In this document: piece by piece, positions 15,980-24,482 of the stretch | Position numbering within the stretch: position 1 is the stretch's first letter | Layout: each line of letters begins with the position of its first letter | Source: Amycolatopsis orientalis DSM 43388 | GTDB taxonomy: Bacteria > Actinomycetota > Actinomycetes > Mycobacteriales > Pseudonocardiaceae | Direction of reading: 5' to 3' | Length of the DNA stretch: 64,000 nt | NCBI RefSeq assembly: GCF_000411975.1 | Contig: NZ_ASXG01000129.1 | Coordinates: 22,554 to 86,553 of the forward strand | Notes under the pieces: model-generated | Seen by the model: only the letters and a program-made list of their open reading frames with translations | Databases searched by the model: none | What the model was told of the DNA's origin: nothing | Made by a program: the position numbers and the translations under genes

Positions 15980-17562
15980 CCTTGCTGGGCTACGTCAGTG
16001 ACGAACGTTATCTCGCCTTGCCGGAGGTCACCGTCGAGATCAGCGCCCGCGGCTCGCGGTGGACCGCTCGCTCCACCGCGACCGGCGCGATTCACGCCGA
16101 CCTCCCGCCCGGCGACTACCGCGTCACCCTCGCCAAGGACGGCTACGGCGCGAAACACGTCGACGTCTCGGTCGGCGCTGGCGAACCGCATCAGTTCCGG
16201 CTGCTGTCCGACCAGATTTGGGGCTATGTCTGGCCGAAATGGGTCCGCGGCGGGGACGAGGGCGAGTTCCGGATCCACAGCCCCGAGCCGTATCGCCTGA
16301 GCCTGTGGCGGTACGGCGCGGAGGCCGAGGAGACGGCACTGATCGGCTGGTTCGACGAACACGCACCTCGCGCCACCGTGCAGGTGACCCCCGACGGCGA
16401 CTACACGCAAACCGGGGCTCGGTTCAACGAAAAGGGTTACGCCGACCCGGCACACCGCCAGTACGTCACGGCACCGGATCGCAGCGGGTTGTATTGCTTC
16501 CAGGTCGAAGGCGAATCCGGGGCGCGGTTCTCGTTCCCGTGGGTAGTCGCGCCGCGCCTGCCGACCGCGCCGATCGCCGTTGTCGCTTCCACGAACACGT
16601 GGAACGCATACAACAATTTCGGCGGTCGCAGCAACTACATCAACGCCTCCGGCCTGCCCGCCGCGCCGGTTTTGGTGCCCCGCTTGGAAATGCCGCGCTA
16701 TCTGGAATCCAGCTTCAGCGAACACGCCCTGCCGGACGACGCGTACCCGCCGCTGTCCTTCGAGCGCCCGGAACCGCTGAACCAGCTCAGCGCCGATGCC
16801 CAGCCGGAGGACCCGATCCGCGGGAGGCAGCCGTGTCACCTGGCCGCCGCGGAATGGCGGCTGCTCAGCTGGCTGGAACGCAACGGCTACGAGTACGACC
16901 TCTACTCCGACGCACATCTGCACGACGGCACCCTGCCGCTGGACAGCTACCGCGCGCTGGTTCTGAGCACGCACCCGGAGTATTGGTCCCGCGAGATGTA
17001 CGCCGCGGTCTATTCCTGGGTGCACGACCGCGGCGGAAAGCTGGCCAACTTCGGCGGCAACGTCGCCGACTGCGAAGTGGTCTTCTCCTCGCCGGACGCA
17101 CTGCGGTTCCGCACCCAGGCCGTCGAATCCGGTCCGTTCGAGAGCCGGATGCACCGCACTTTCCGCCCCACGTCGGAGCTGTTCGGCGTGGTGTTCACCA
17201 GCGCGGGTGCGATGACCGGCGCTCCCTACGAGGTCGTCGATCCCGGCCACTGGGCCTTCCGCGGCACCGGATTGGACAAGGGGGACCTGTTCGGCGTCCG
17301 AAGCTTGCACGAACGATGCCCCGGCGGTGCTTCCGGCCACGAAACCGACAAGACCGGACCGTACAGTCCACAAGGGACTCACGTGGTCGCCCGCGGCCGG
17401 AATCCCGGCAACGGCGGCGGTGAGATTGCTTGCTACTCCACGGCCAGCGGCGGCGAGGTCTTCTCGGTCGGATCGATCGCCTGGTCCGCCGCAGTGCTGG
17501 TGGACGACGGTGTTTCCGCGGTGACCGCGAACGTTCTCGACCGGTTCACCGGACGCTCCTGA
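15976..17562 (+). CDS. N,N-dimethylformamidase beta-subunit-like hydrolase
   Basis: A 528-residue protein. Residues 1-75 form a small beta-sandwich like the carboxypeptidase-regulatory/PEGA fold (LPPGDYRVTLAKDGYGAKHV). The rest matches the dimethylformamidase large-subunit C-terminal domain (DMFA2_C). Dimethylformamidase has a mononuclear iron held by two tyrosines and a glutamate. Here NTWNAYNNFGG gives Y212, HPEYW (333-337) gives E335 with the neighbouring H333, and the second tyrosine is probably Y257. The Tyr-to-Glu distance matches the known enzyme. No small-subunit gene is nearby. The substrate is likely an N-substituted amide, not necessarily dimethylformamide. The gene overlaps the transporter at ATGA and converges on the next operon. 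Confidence 0.75.
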   Translation: MTLLGYVSDERYLALPEVTVEISARGSRWTARSTATGAIHADLPPGDYRVTLAKDGYGAKHVDVSVGAGEPHQFRLLSDQIWGYVWPKWVRGGDEGEFRIHSPEPYRLSLWRYGAEAEETALIGWFDEHAPRATVQVTPDGDYTQTGARFNEKGYADPAHRQYVTAPDRSGLYCFQVEGESGARFSFPWVVAPRLPTAPIAVVASTNTWNAYNNFGGRSNYINASGLPAAPVLVPRLEMPRYLESSFSEHALPDDAYPPLSFERPEPLNQLSADAQPEDPIRGRQPCHLAAAEWRLLSWLERNGYEYDLYSDAHLHDGTLPLDSYRALVLSTHPEYWSREMYAAVYSWVHDRGGKLANFGGNVADCEVVFSSPDALRFRTQAVESGPFESRMHRTFRPTSELFGVVFTSAGAMTGAPYEVVDPGHWAFRGTGLDKGDLFGVRSLHERCPGGASGHETDKTGPYSPQGTHVVARGRNPGNGGGEIACYSTASGGEVFSVGSIAWSAAVLVDDGVSAVTANVLDRFTGRS

Positions 17563-18658
17563 ACCCCGCGGCGATATCGTCGGCCACCTCGACGCCGAGA
17601 CCGGGCGCGTCCCCGAGCCGGACCTTCTGGCAGTCGCTGTTCAACGGCGTCTTGAGGATGTCGCTCTCGTAGTAATGCGCGCCGATGATGTCGGACGGAA
17701 TCCTGGCCGACAGACCCGGTGCCGCACACGCCGCGTGCAATTGGGCCGCAGCGCCGATTCCCAGCTCCCCATTGGACCCGAGCACGACGTCCAGCCCGAA
17801 CGCGTTCGCGAGCTGCGCCATCGCCACCACCCGACCCGGCCCGCCCGCCTTGCCGATGTACAGACTGACCGCGTCCGCCGCTTCCGCGCGGAGCACCGAC
17901 ACCAGGTCGTCCATTCCGAACACGCTTTCATCGGCCACAATGGACAATCCTCGCCCGCGCAGTGCCCGCATCCCGGCCAGATCGCCGGGGGCGACCGGTT
18001 GTTCGAGGAACGCCGGGTCCTGGCCCCGCATCAACTCGATCGCGCGGGCGGCGTCCGCGGGCCGGTAGCCGCCGTTCGCATCCAGGCCGAGGAACGTGTC
18101 CGCCCCCACGAGCTTCCGCGCCTCCGCGAGCCGCCGCGCGTCGTCCTCGGGGTCGAACCCGATTTTCAGCTTAAAACTGCGAAACCCCGCCTCGACGGCC
18201 GACTGGTAGACCTCGCGCAGTCGGTGCCCGCTTCCGCTGAGCGAACATTTCACCGACACCTCAGTCCTCAATGGACCGCCAAGTGCCACCGCGAGCGGGA
18301 CACCGAGGCTGCGCGCATACGCGTCCCACAACGCGGTGGAGATCCCTGCTTTGGTGAACGGCGCCCCAGCCGCCGCCTCGTCCATCCGCCTTTCGAGAGC
18401 GGCGACCGGAACGAGCGGCTTCCCGAGCACCGCCGGGGCGAGGGCTCTCTTGATGAGGTACTCCGCTGTGCCAGCGTCTTCTCCGCTCCATTGCAGCGTT
18501 GCGCTGACTTCGCCCACGCCGGTCGTACCGTCCGAAGCGGTCACCCGGACCAGCAGGAAGTCGGAACGGTCGTGGGTTCCGCGGGCCCCGGCCACCACGA
18601 GTTCCGGCCGCACGACCGGGCTGACCGCGACGACCTCGATGTCCTCGACGGTATTCAC
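17546..18658 (-). CDS. Enolase-superfamily enzyme (muconate lactonising / mandelate racemase type)
   Basis: A 370-residue barrel enzyme that abstracts a proton alpha to a carboxylate. Catalytic and metal residues are all present: KLK (K163, K165), D193 in GLDANGG, E219 in FLEQP, D243 in VADES and K270 in IGKAGG. A lysine on each side of the barrel places it in the MLE subgroup (cycloisomerases, dipeptide epimerases, N-acylamino-acid racemases). The start is a GTG at 18658 that overlaps the TGA of the DapA-like gene. It is last in a four-gene operon. With an amide hydrolase and a lyase as partners, a racemase or cycloisomerase step in catabolism fits; the substrate is open. Confidence 0.9.
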   Translation of the reverse strand: MNTVEDIEVVAVSPVVRPELVVAGARGTHDRSDFLLVRVTASDGTTGVGEVSATLQWSGEDAGTAEYLIKRALAPAVLGKPLVPVAALERRMDEAAAGAPFTKAGISTALWDAYARSLGVPLAVALGGPLRTEVSVKCSLSGSGHRLREVYQSAVEAGFRSFKLKIGFDPEDDARRLAEARKLVGADTFLGLDANGGYRPADAARAIELMRGQDPAFLEQPVAPGDLAGMRALRGRGLSIVADESVFGMDDLVSVLRAEAADAVSLYIGKAGGPGRVVAMAQLANAFGLDVVLGSNGELGIGAAAQLHAACAAPGLSARIPSDIIGAHYYESDILKTPLNSDCQKVRLGDAPGLGVEVADDIAAGFRSVR

Positions 18659-19557
18659 AGGAACTCGCGGAACTCGTGGAGAAACCGGTCGATCATCCGG
18701 ACGTCCTCGGCATCGAGCCGGTGCGCGGGGGCGCGGCAGCAGGGACTGGCGAACCACCCCCGGCGGACGGAGATCAGTTTCTCCGCCGCGATGATTCTTT
18801 CCGTGTCGAGCATCCAATAGGAGATGTACGGCAGGAGCCGGCGGTGCAACTCGGCGCCGCCCGCTTCGTCGCCGTCCTCGAACCGCCGCCAGATCTCCAC
18901 GTAGATCTCGGTGAACGAACACCCCGGCTGCGTCCCGACCGCGCCTCGCCGGATCGCGTCCGGCAACTGCACGCCCGCGTACCCCTCGACCGCCGGAATC
19001 GGCGGACCCCCGGCAGCCAGCTCGGCGATCAACGGCCCTGGCGGACTCGATTCGACCTTGACCAGCCGCAGATTGGCGTGTTTGGCCGCGATCTCGCGCA
19101 GCGCGTCCGCGTCCAGGCTGGTCCCCGTCTCCGCGGGCGCGTACTGCAGCACGACCGGAGTCGGCGCGACCGCGTCCAGCACCTCCCGAATGTGCTCGAC
19201 CAACGCCCGCCGAGACGGCTGCAGGTAATGCGGCGGCAGAAGATTGATCCACTCCGCGCCCGCGGCCACGGCGTCGGTGGCCCGCTTCACCGCAAGCCGC
19301 GTCGCGTGATCTTGCACGGCGATGATGGCTGACACGCCCGTTCGCGCGTTGGTCTCCGCTAACAACACGTCAGTGAGTGTCTGCCGTTCGTCCTCCGCGA
19401 GCTTGTAGAACTCCGAAGCGAATCCCGGGAACATCACGCTGCCGACTCCGGTCCCGAGCACGTGCCGGACTACCCGCCGGAAGCCGGCGACGTCGATCTC
19501 GCCCTCGTCGGTGAACGGCACTTCGAGAACGGGAGACACTCCGCGAACCGGCGTCAT
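18655..19557 (-). CDS. Dihydrodipicolinate synthase-family aldolase/lyase
   Basis: A 300-residue DapA-fold enzyme. The Schiff-base lysine is K167 (LRLVKVESS) and the catalytic tyrosine is Y139 (VVLQYAPAETG). The usual GTTGE substrate loop is replaced by GFASE (residues 45-49) and YNxP by YAPA, so it is not the lysine-pathway enzyme. It more likely cleaves or dehydrates an alpha-keto acid, as the keto-deoxy sugar-acid aldolases and dehydratases do. It overlaps both neighbours by 4 bases (ATGA/GTGA) in the catabolic operon. The product would be pyruvate or a semialdehyde, but this is inference. Confidence 0.88.
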   Translation of the reverse strand: MTPVRGVSPVLEVPFTDEGEIDVAGFRRVVRHVLGTGVGSVMFPGFASEFYKLAEDERQTLTDVLLAETNARTGVSAIIAVQDHATRLAVKRATDAVAAGAEWINLLPPHYLQPSRRALVEHIREVLDAVAPTPVVLQYAPAETGTSLDADALREIAAKHANLRLVKVESSPPGPLIAELAAGGPPIPAVEGYAGVQLPDAIRRGAVGTQPGCSFTEIYVEIWRRFEDGDEAGGAELHRRLLPYISYWMLDTERIIAAEKLISVRRGWFASPCCRAPAHRLDAEDVRMIDRFLHEFREFL

Positions 19558-20432
19558 CGAATCCCCTTCTGAAGGCCAAGCGCGCCCAACGCGTCGGCGT
19601 GAATGATCCCCTCGATCAGCTCCTCGGAAATCTTCGGCAACGCAGTGCCCGCGACGATGTCGTTGACCCGCCGGATCCCCGCGATCGCCTCCGCCGTGGT
19701 CGCGATCGGAAAGTCCGAACCGAGCAGCAGCTTGTGCGGCACGCCCCACTCCTGCGCGGCGAGCAGCGATTCGTAGCAGACCCAGGGCCGGAGGTAAATC
19801 GACGAAACGTCGGCATAGACGTGCGGATGCTTGCGGATCGTCACGACCGTCTCGCGCCCCCACGGATGCCCCAGGTGCGCCATGACGATCCGAAGCTCCG
19901 GAAACCGCAGCGCGACCTCGTCGGTGACCAGCGGATACGTGTACCGCAACGGTGCCTGCCGAATCGGCGAAGCACCCTGGTGGAACAAGATCGGCAAGCC
20001 ATGCCGCTCGCAGTACCGGTAGAAGTCCAGCGCCGGCGGGGACAGCGGATCGAAGTTTTGGTAGTTCGGCCCGAGTTTCACTCCGACCAATCCCAGTTCC
20101 CGGCACCGGTCCGCCTCGTCGAACACGGTGGGATCGGTCGGATTCACCGACATGAACCCGATCCGCCGCTGGGGATCAGCGGTGACGAACGCCGCGGTGG
20201 CGGTGTTGGTGTCCTCGGCCCGGTACGGCAGCCCAGTGGCTTCCTCCGGGTTCTCGACCGCGATGTTGAACACAATGGACAGATCCGCGGCCTCGGTGGC
20301 CTGGTCGTAGTCCGTCCAGGAATTCGTGGTGACCACCGGCCGGTCGGTCCGCCATCCCTCGTAAACGCGCCTCTCGCCGTCCGGCACCGCGGCCTGGTGG
20401 GTCGGAGTATGAGTGTGCACGTCCACGATCAT
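19554..20432 (-). CDS. Metal-dependent amidohydrolase (PF04909 type)
   Basis: A 292-residue TIM-barrel hydrolase of the amidohydrolase_2 family, which includes lactonases and metal-dependent decarboxylases. Metal-site motifs are HTHT (H6, H8), ILFHQGAS, VMAHLGHPWG and LGSDFP. The fold is compact with no extra domains. Its ATG lies 4 bases after the stop of the creatininase-type gene, and its own stop overlaps the DapA-like start. In this operon it probably opens a lactone or removes a carboxylate between the amide hydrolysis and lyase steps; the order of steps is my guess. Confidence 0.88.
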   Translation of the reverse strand: MIVDVHTHTPTHQAAVPDGERRVYEGWRTDRPVVTTNSWTDYDQATEAADLSIVFNIAVENPEEATGLPYRAEDTNTATAAFVTADPQRRIGFMSVNPTDPTVFDEADRCRELGLVGVKLGPNYQNFDPLSPPALDFYRYCERHGLPILFHQGASPIRQAPLRYTYPLVTDEVALRFPELRIVMAHLGHPWGRETVVTIRKHPHVYADVSSIYLRPWVCYESLLAAQEWGVPHKLLLGSDFPIATTAEAIAGIRRVNDIVAGTALPKISEELIEGIIHADALGALGLQKGIR

Positions 20433-20436
20433 GGCT

Positions 20437-21162
20437 TCACAACACCTCCGCGAGGGTGACGAACCGGTCCGCGAGCCCGCTGGCGATCTCCTCGAACCAC
20501 TTGCGCCCCCGGTTCTCCGCGGCTGACTCAGGGCGATCGGTATACCCGTCGATGTCCCGCCAGACCTTCTCCGAATGAATGTCCACATCGACCACTTTTC
20601 GTTGCGGGGGCAGCTCCCGGCCGGGCGGCTTCTGAACCAATTCCGCGCGTACCGCCAGCATCATCGAAGTCTCGAACTCGCCAGCGTGCCCAGGCACGAC
20701 GTCGTCCGGCTCGAGGACCCGCCAGTAGTCGGTGTGCGCCACCGCAAGCCCATGCCGGGTCGACGCCGCACCAGCGAACGCGTGACAGACGCCGATGTTG
20801 CCCCCGTGCCCGTTGACGACGACCATCCGCCGCCCGCCTTGAACCGCGATCGACCGGGCCAGATCGTCAAGTACGTGCAACAGGGTCTGCGGGGAAAGGG
20901 AAAGCGTGCCGTTGAACGGCAGGTGATGATCGGAAGCCCCATACGGAATCGGTGGCGCGAGCAGCAAGTCCCGTCCGCTCCTCGGCGCGGCCAACTCGGC
21001 TGCCCGCTCACACGCCGCGGCCGCGAGAAAGGCGTCCGTCCCGGCGGGCAAGTGCGGCCCATGTTGTTCGGTCGCGCCGACCGGCACCAAGACGAGCGCC
21101 TCGGAAAGCACTCCGCGCACCGTGGCGCGGTCGGCCTCCGCCCAGCGCAACAGTGCGCCCAC
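20437..21162 (-). CDS. Creatininase-family amide hydrolase
   Basis: A 241-residue member of PF02633, enzymes that hydrolyse cyclic or linear amides with two metal ions. Metal ligands lie in GATEQHGPHLPAGTD (E32, H34, D43), in NGHGGN (about 119-124) and in HAGEFETS. It is the first gene of the four-gene operon, with a GTG start at 21162 preceded by GGGGAGA. The family includes creatinine amidohydrolase, inosose hydrolases and MftE; the neighbours exclude mycofactocin. It is probably the entry step that opens a lactam or amide. Confidence 0.9.
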   Translation of the reverse strand: MGALLRWAEADRATVRGVLSEALVLVPVGATEQHGPHLPAGTDAFLAAAACERAAELAAPRSGRDLLLAPPIPYGASDHHLPFNGTLSLSPQTLLHVLDDLARSIAVQGGRRMVVVNGHGGNIGVCHAFAGAASTRHGLAVAHTDYWRVLEPDDVVPGHAGEFETSMMLAVRAELVQKPPGRELPPQRKVVDVDIHSEKVWRDIDGYTDRPESAAENRGRKWFEEIASGLADRFVTLAEVL

Positions 21163-21212
21163 GACGTCTCCCCGATACTCCGGTTGGCCTATCTTCCGGT
21201 ATTTCGTAGAAG

Positions 21213-21231
21213 TCTTCCTGATTCAGGAAGA
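21213..21231. promoter_or_regulatory. Perfect 19-base palindrome, predicted IclR operator
   Basis: TCTTCCTGA, a single T, then TCAGGAAGA: perfect 9-base arms, 50 bases before the creatininase-type GTG. Its size and symmetry resemble IclR-family operators. A related half, ATCTTCCGG, lies at 21191-21199. The gap also separates the operon from the IclR gene, so it carries the operon's own promoter. Confidence 0.7.
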
Positions 21232-21315
21232 TAGTCGATCGGGGGAGGGGACGCAATGCCGTTGCCGGTGCGGCCAGAGGCGGCCGCACTGACCTGGATA
21301 GGGCAAAGCAAGTCG

Positions 21316-22092
21316 CTACCCGGCAAACCCCAGCCGCCGGGAAACTTCCTGCCCAACCTGCACGACGCCGCGCGCCGCGGCCTTCCTCTTCTCTCCGACC
21401 AACTGCCGCGCAAACCCGGTGACCCCCACGGCCCCAGCGACCGCACCCTCGGCATCGAAGAACGGTGCGGCAAGGCAAGCGATCTCCGCCTGCTCCTCCT
21501 CGCTCTCGAGCGCGTACCCGTCCGCCCGCACCCTCGCCAGCAACGCCAGAAACCGATCCGCATCCGGAACGGCAGCCTTGGGCCCTGCCCCGCGCGAAAG
21601 GCGCGACAGCAACGGCTTCAGCTCAGCTTCCGGAAGATGCGCGGCAATGGCCCGTCCCAAAGCGGTCAGGTCGAACGGCGCGACTTTGCCCCGGTAGGTG
21701 TCGAACTGTACGAATCCGGGGGTCGAAGCCTTGGCGACATAGACCACCGAAGCGTCCTCCAGAATCCCCACATGCGCGGGCATTCCGAGGCTCTCCGCCA
21801 GCCGCCGCAGATCGGCCTGGACGAGGGACGGCAGGTCGACCTTCCGCACCAGTTCGATGGCCAAGCCGTAAAGCCGCAAGGTGGGCCGCCAGAAGTGGCT
21901 CCGCCCGACGACCCGCCGCACGGCATAACCGCGCTCCTCCAGCGTGTACGCGATGGACGCGCAGGTGGCGAGCGGCACCCCGGCGGCCTTCGCCAGCGCG
22001 GTGAGCGTCAGCGGTTCCTCGGCGCGCACGAGCGCCTCCAGCACAGTGAGCGTCCGGTCCGCAGCCGGCGACGCCGCTTTGCCCTCGCTCAT
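21316..22092 (-). CDS. IclR-family transcriptional regulator
   Basis: A 258-residue regulator with an N-terminal winged helix (about 10-75: LTLTALAKAAGVPLATCASIAYTLEERGY) and a C-terminal effector domain of the IclR type (DLTALGRAIAAHLPE). It lies directly upstream of, and parallel to, the four-gene catabolic operon, 153 bases away, with the perfect palindrome between. This arrangement is typical for a pathway-specific IclR regulator whose inducer is the substrate or an intermediate. Confidence 0.9.
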   Translation of the reverse strand: MSEGKAASPAADRTLTVLEALVRAEEPLTLTALAKAAGVPLATCASIAYTLEERGYAVRRVVGRSHFWRPTLRLYGLAIELVRKVDLPSLVQADLRRLAESLGMPAHVGILEDASVVYVAKASTPGFVQFDTYRGKVAPFDLTALGRAIAAHLPEAELKPLLSRLSRGAGPKAAVPDADRFLALLARVRADGYALESEEEQAEIACLAAPFFDAEGAVAGAVGVTGFARQLVGEKRKAAARGVVQVGQEVSRRLGFAG

Positions 22093-22147
22093 CCGGCATC
22101 AACCTTTCGGATACCTGTAGCCATCTTCGGAACACGGTAGCGTCCGG

Positions 22148-22591
22148 TCACCCGCCCGGCTCGATCCGCGCGATGGTCCCCTCGGCCCACGATCGAATGG
22201 CGTCGACCTGCGTGCGGGTCAGCTCGTCCAGGAAGTGGCGGCGAATGTTGGCGCCGTGGACCACCAGCGCGTCCTGGATGACCGAGCGGCCGTGCGCGGT
22301 GAGGCTGATCCCGATGCGCCGCCCGCTGGGGCCGCTGCGGGTCGGGGCGACCAGGTCGCGCGGTTCCATCCGGGTCAGCTGGTGCGAGACCCGGCTCTTC
22401 TCCCAGCCGAGGGCTTCGACCAGGTCGGCGACGCGGGCTTCGTGCCCAGGCGCGCGCCACAGGGTCAGCAGGACGCTGAACTCGGCCTTCGAGATGCCGC
22501 ATTCCCGCTGCAGTCCCCGGTCCAGTTCGCGGGTGAGCAGGCGTTGCGCGCGCACCCAGGCGTTCCACAGCTCCCAGTCGTCGGGCGTCAT
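22148..22591 (-). CDS. MarR-family transcriptional regulator
   Basis: A 147-residue MarR protein with the winged helix at about 33-100 (ARVADLVEALGWEKSRVSHQLTRME and GRRIGISLTAHG). It is divergent from the amidohydrolase/acetyltransferase operon. Two perfect dyads (22611-22657) lie between the starts. It probably represses both itself and the amidohydrolase, released by a small aromatic or heterocyclic ligand as is common for the family. Confidence 0.9.
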   Translation of the reverse strand: MTPDDWELWNAWVRAQRLLTRELDRGLQRECGISKAEFSVLLTLWRAPGHEARVADLVEALGWEKSRVSHQLTRMEPRDLVAPTRSGPSGRRIGISLTAHGRSVIQDALVVHGANIRRHFLDELTRTQVDAIRSWAEGTIARIEPGG

Positions 22592-22610
22592 GGACCGGGA
22601 GCGTACCTGG

Positions 22611-22657
22611 GGAGTTGACTCATCAACTCCAGTGGACCTAGAGTTGACGAGTCAACT
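22611..22657. promoter_or_regulatory. Two perfect dyads, predicted MarR operators
   Basis: Dyad 1 is GGAGTTGA (22611-22618), CTCA, TCAACTCC (22623-22630). Dyad 2 is AGTTGAC (22642-22648), GA, GTCAACT (22651-22657). The centres are 29 bases apart, close to three helical turns. The second ends 13 bases before the amidohydrolase ATG, so bound protein would block initiation. Confidence 0.75.
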
Positions 22658-22670
22658 TCTGGGAGGGTTC

Positions 22671-23906
22671 ATGCGGACATTGCTGCGGAACGGGACTGTC
22701 GTCAGCCTCGACCCGGCGGTGGGGGATCTCCGGCGCGGAGACGTGCTGATCGAGGACGGGCGGATCGCGGCGGTAGGCCCGGCGATCGACGCCGACGCCG
22801 AGATCGTGGACGCGACCGGCAAGATCGTCCTGCCGGGATTCGTGGACACCCACCGGCACACCTGGCAGACCGCGTTCCGCGGGCTCGGCGCGGACTGGAC
22901 GTTCGACGAGTACCGCGCGGCCATGCACGGCACGCTCCGGCCGCACTATCGGCCGGAGGACGTGTATCTCGGCAACCTGCTGGGGCGGCTCGAAGCGCTC
23001 AACTCCGGCGTGACGACGATGCTCGACTGGTTCCACTGCTCCGACCGGCCGGAGAACGCCGACGCGGCGATCGACGCGCTCCAGGAGGCGCCGGGCCGGT
23101 CGGTCTTTTGTTACTGCGCGGCGGAACCCAGCGACGTCACCAGGGTGCGGAAACGGTTGCCGGGCGACGAAATGGCGTTCGGGCTGCGCGGGCCGATGCT
23201 GACCACAATGGACACCACGGCGGCCGATGTCGCGTTGGCGCGGGAACTCGGTCTCCGGGTGAGCGTGCACGTCCACGGCGCGGCCTGCGCTTCGCTTCCC
23301 GAGATGCACGAACGAAAACTGCTTGACGACCGGACGACGATAGTGCACGGCAACGGTCTCACCGACGCGCAGCTCGCGATTATCGCGGAGGCGGGGTGTT
23401 CGGTGACGATCAGCCCGGACGTCGAGGCGAAGATGGGGTTCGGGTGGCCGGAAACCGGACGGCTGCTGGCTGCCGGGATCCGGCCGTCGTTGTCCATTGA
23501 CGACTGTCCGTCCGCTGGGGGTGACATGTTTTCGGCCATGCGTACGGCATTCGCCGTGCAACGCGGCCTCGACGGCAGCCTGGTCGCGCGCGATCTGCTC
23601 GAGCTCGCCACTGTGGACGGTGCGCGCGCCTGCGGGCGAGGCGACCGCGCGGGCAGCATCAGCGTTGGAAAGGACGCGGATCTGGTGCTCATCGACGCGG
23701 ACGAGCTGTCCGTATTCCCGGTGAACGATCCGGTGTCCACAGTGGTCACCGCTGGACATCCGGGAGTGGTGGACAGCGTCTTCGTCGGGGGAACGGCGGT
23801 CAAGCGCGATGGCCGGTTGCTGGGGGTGGAGTTGCCGAAGCTCCGGGCCCGGCTGCTGGAATCGCGGGACCGGATCGCGGCGGCCGCGGGATTGGCGCTC
23901 GGATGA
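22671..23906 (+). CDS. Amidohydrolase/deaminase of the TRZ/ATZ type
   Basis: A 411-residue cytosine-deaminase-like amidohydrolase. Metal ligands lie in DTHRHTW (H61, H63), VSVHVHG and IVHGNGL, with the general acid/base aspartate in SIDDCPS. Sequence such as GFVDTHRHTWQTAFRGLGADWTFDEY is typical of actinobacterial members with unknown substrates; deamination of a heterocycle or dechlorination are the usual reactions. ATG 22671 follows GGGAGGG. It is controlled by the divergent MarR gene and coupled at ATGA to the acetyltransferase gene. Confidence 0.88.
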   Translation: MRTLLRNGTVVSLDPAVGDLRRGDVLIEDGRIAAVGPAIDADAEIVDATGKIVLPGFVDTHRHTWQTAFRGLGADWTFDEYRAAMHGTLRPHYRPEDVYLGNLLGRLEALNSGVTTMLDWFHCSDRPENADAAIDALQEAPGRSVFCYCAAEPSDVTRVRKRLPGDEMAFGLRGPMLTTMDTTAADVALARELGLRVSVHVHGAACASLPEMHERKLLDDRTTIVHGNGLTDAQLAIIAEAGCSVTISPDVEAKMGFGWPETGRLLAAGIRPSLSIDDCPSAGGDMFSAMRTAFAVQRGLDGSLVARDLLELATVDGARACGRGDRAGSISVGKDADLVLIDADELSVFPVNDPVSTVVTAGHPGVVDSVFVGGTAVKRDGRLLGVELPKLRARLLESRDRIAAAAGLALG

Positions 23907-24451
23907 AAATTCTGGAGACGGAACGCTTGGCGTTGCGGCGGTTCACCGAAGCCGACCTGGACAATCTCGTCGAACTCGACAGCGACCCGCGCGTGATGCG
24001 GTTCCTCACCGGCAAGCCGACGCCGCGCACCGAGATCGAGCAGAAGGTGCTGCCCGCCGTCCTCGGCGACTACGAGCGCGGACCAGCCGGGCGGTGGGCG
24101 GCGATCGAGCGCGCGAGCGGCGAGTTCCTCGGCTGGATTGCCCTGCAACCGCCGGACGACGGCAGCACGACGGAGCTGGAACTCGGCTACCGGCTGCGGG
24201 CGAAAGCATGGGGCAAGGGCTACGCGACCGAAGGGGCCCGGGCGGCGATCCACCAAGGATTCGCCGAGTGGGGCACGCGACGGGTGTGGGCGCAGACGAT
24301 GGCGGTGAACACCCCGTCGCGGCGGGTGCTGGAGCGGGCCGGACTGAAGCATGTCCGCACGTTTCACCTCCACTTCGACGATCCGCTGCCGGGCACGGAG
24401 CACGGTGAGGTCGAGTACGAGCTGACCCGGGACGCGTGGGTCCGAGGCTGA
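23903..24451 (+). CDS. GNAT-family N-acetyltransferase (RimJ-like)
   Basis: A 182-residue acetyltransferase of the Acetyltransf_3 group. It starts with LETERLALRRFTEADLDNL. The acetyl-CoA loop is in GYRLRAKAWGKGYATEGARA, and the C-terminal NTPSRRVLERAGLKHV is characteristic. The ATG overlaps the stop of the amidohydrolase gene, so it belongs to the MarR-controlled operon and may acetylate the deaminase product or the same xenobiotic. Substrate unknown. Confidence 0.88.
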   Translation: MKILETERLALRRFTEADLDNLVELDSDPRVMRFLTGKPTPRTEIEQKVLPAVLGDYERGPAGRWAAIERASGEFLGWIALQPPDDGSTTELELGYRLRAKAWGKGYATEGARAAIHQGFAEWGTRRVWAQTMAVNTPSRRVLERAGLKHVRTFHLHFDDPLPGTEHGEVEYELTRDAWVRG

Positions 24452-24482
24452 ACTGGTCGCATCCGCGAACCGGACAGGACTC

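Noticed and set aside
20437..21162. Creatininase-type gene as mftE of a mycofactocin cluster
   Set aside because: No mycofactocin precursor, radical-SAM or glycosyltransferase genes are present. The operon partners are catabolic.
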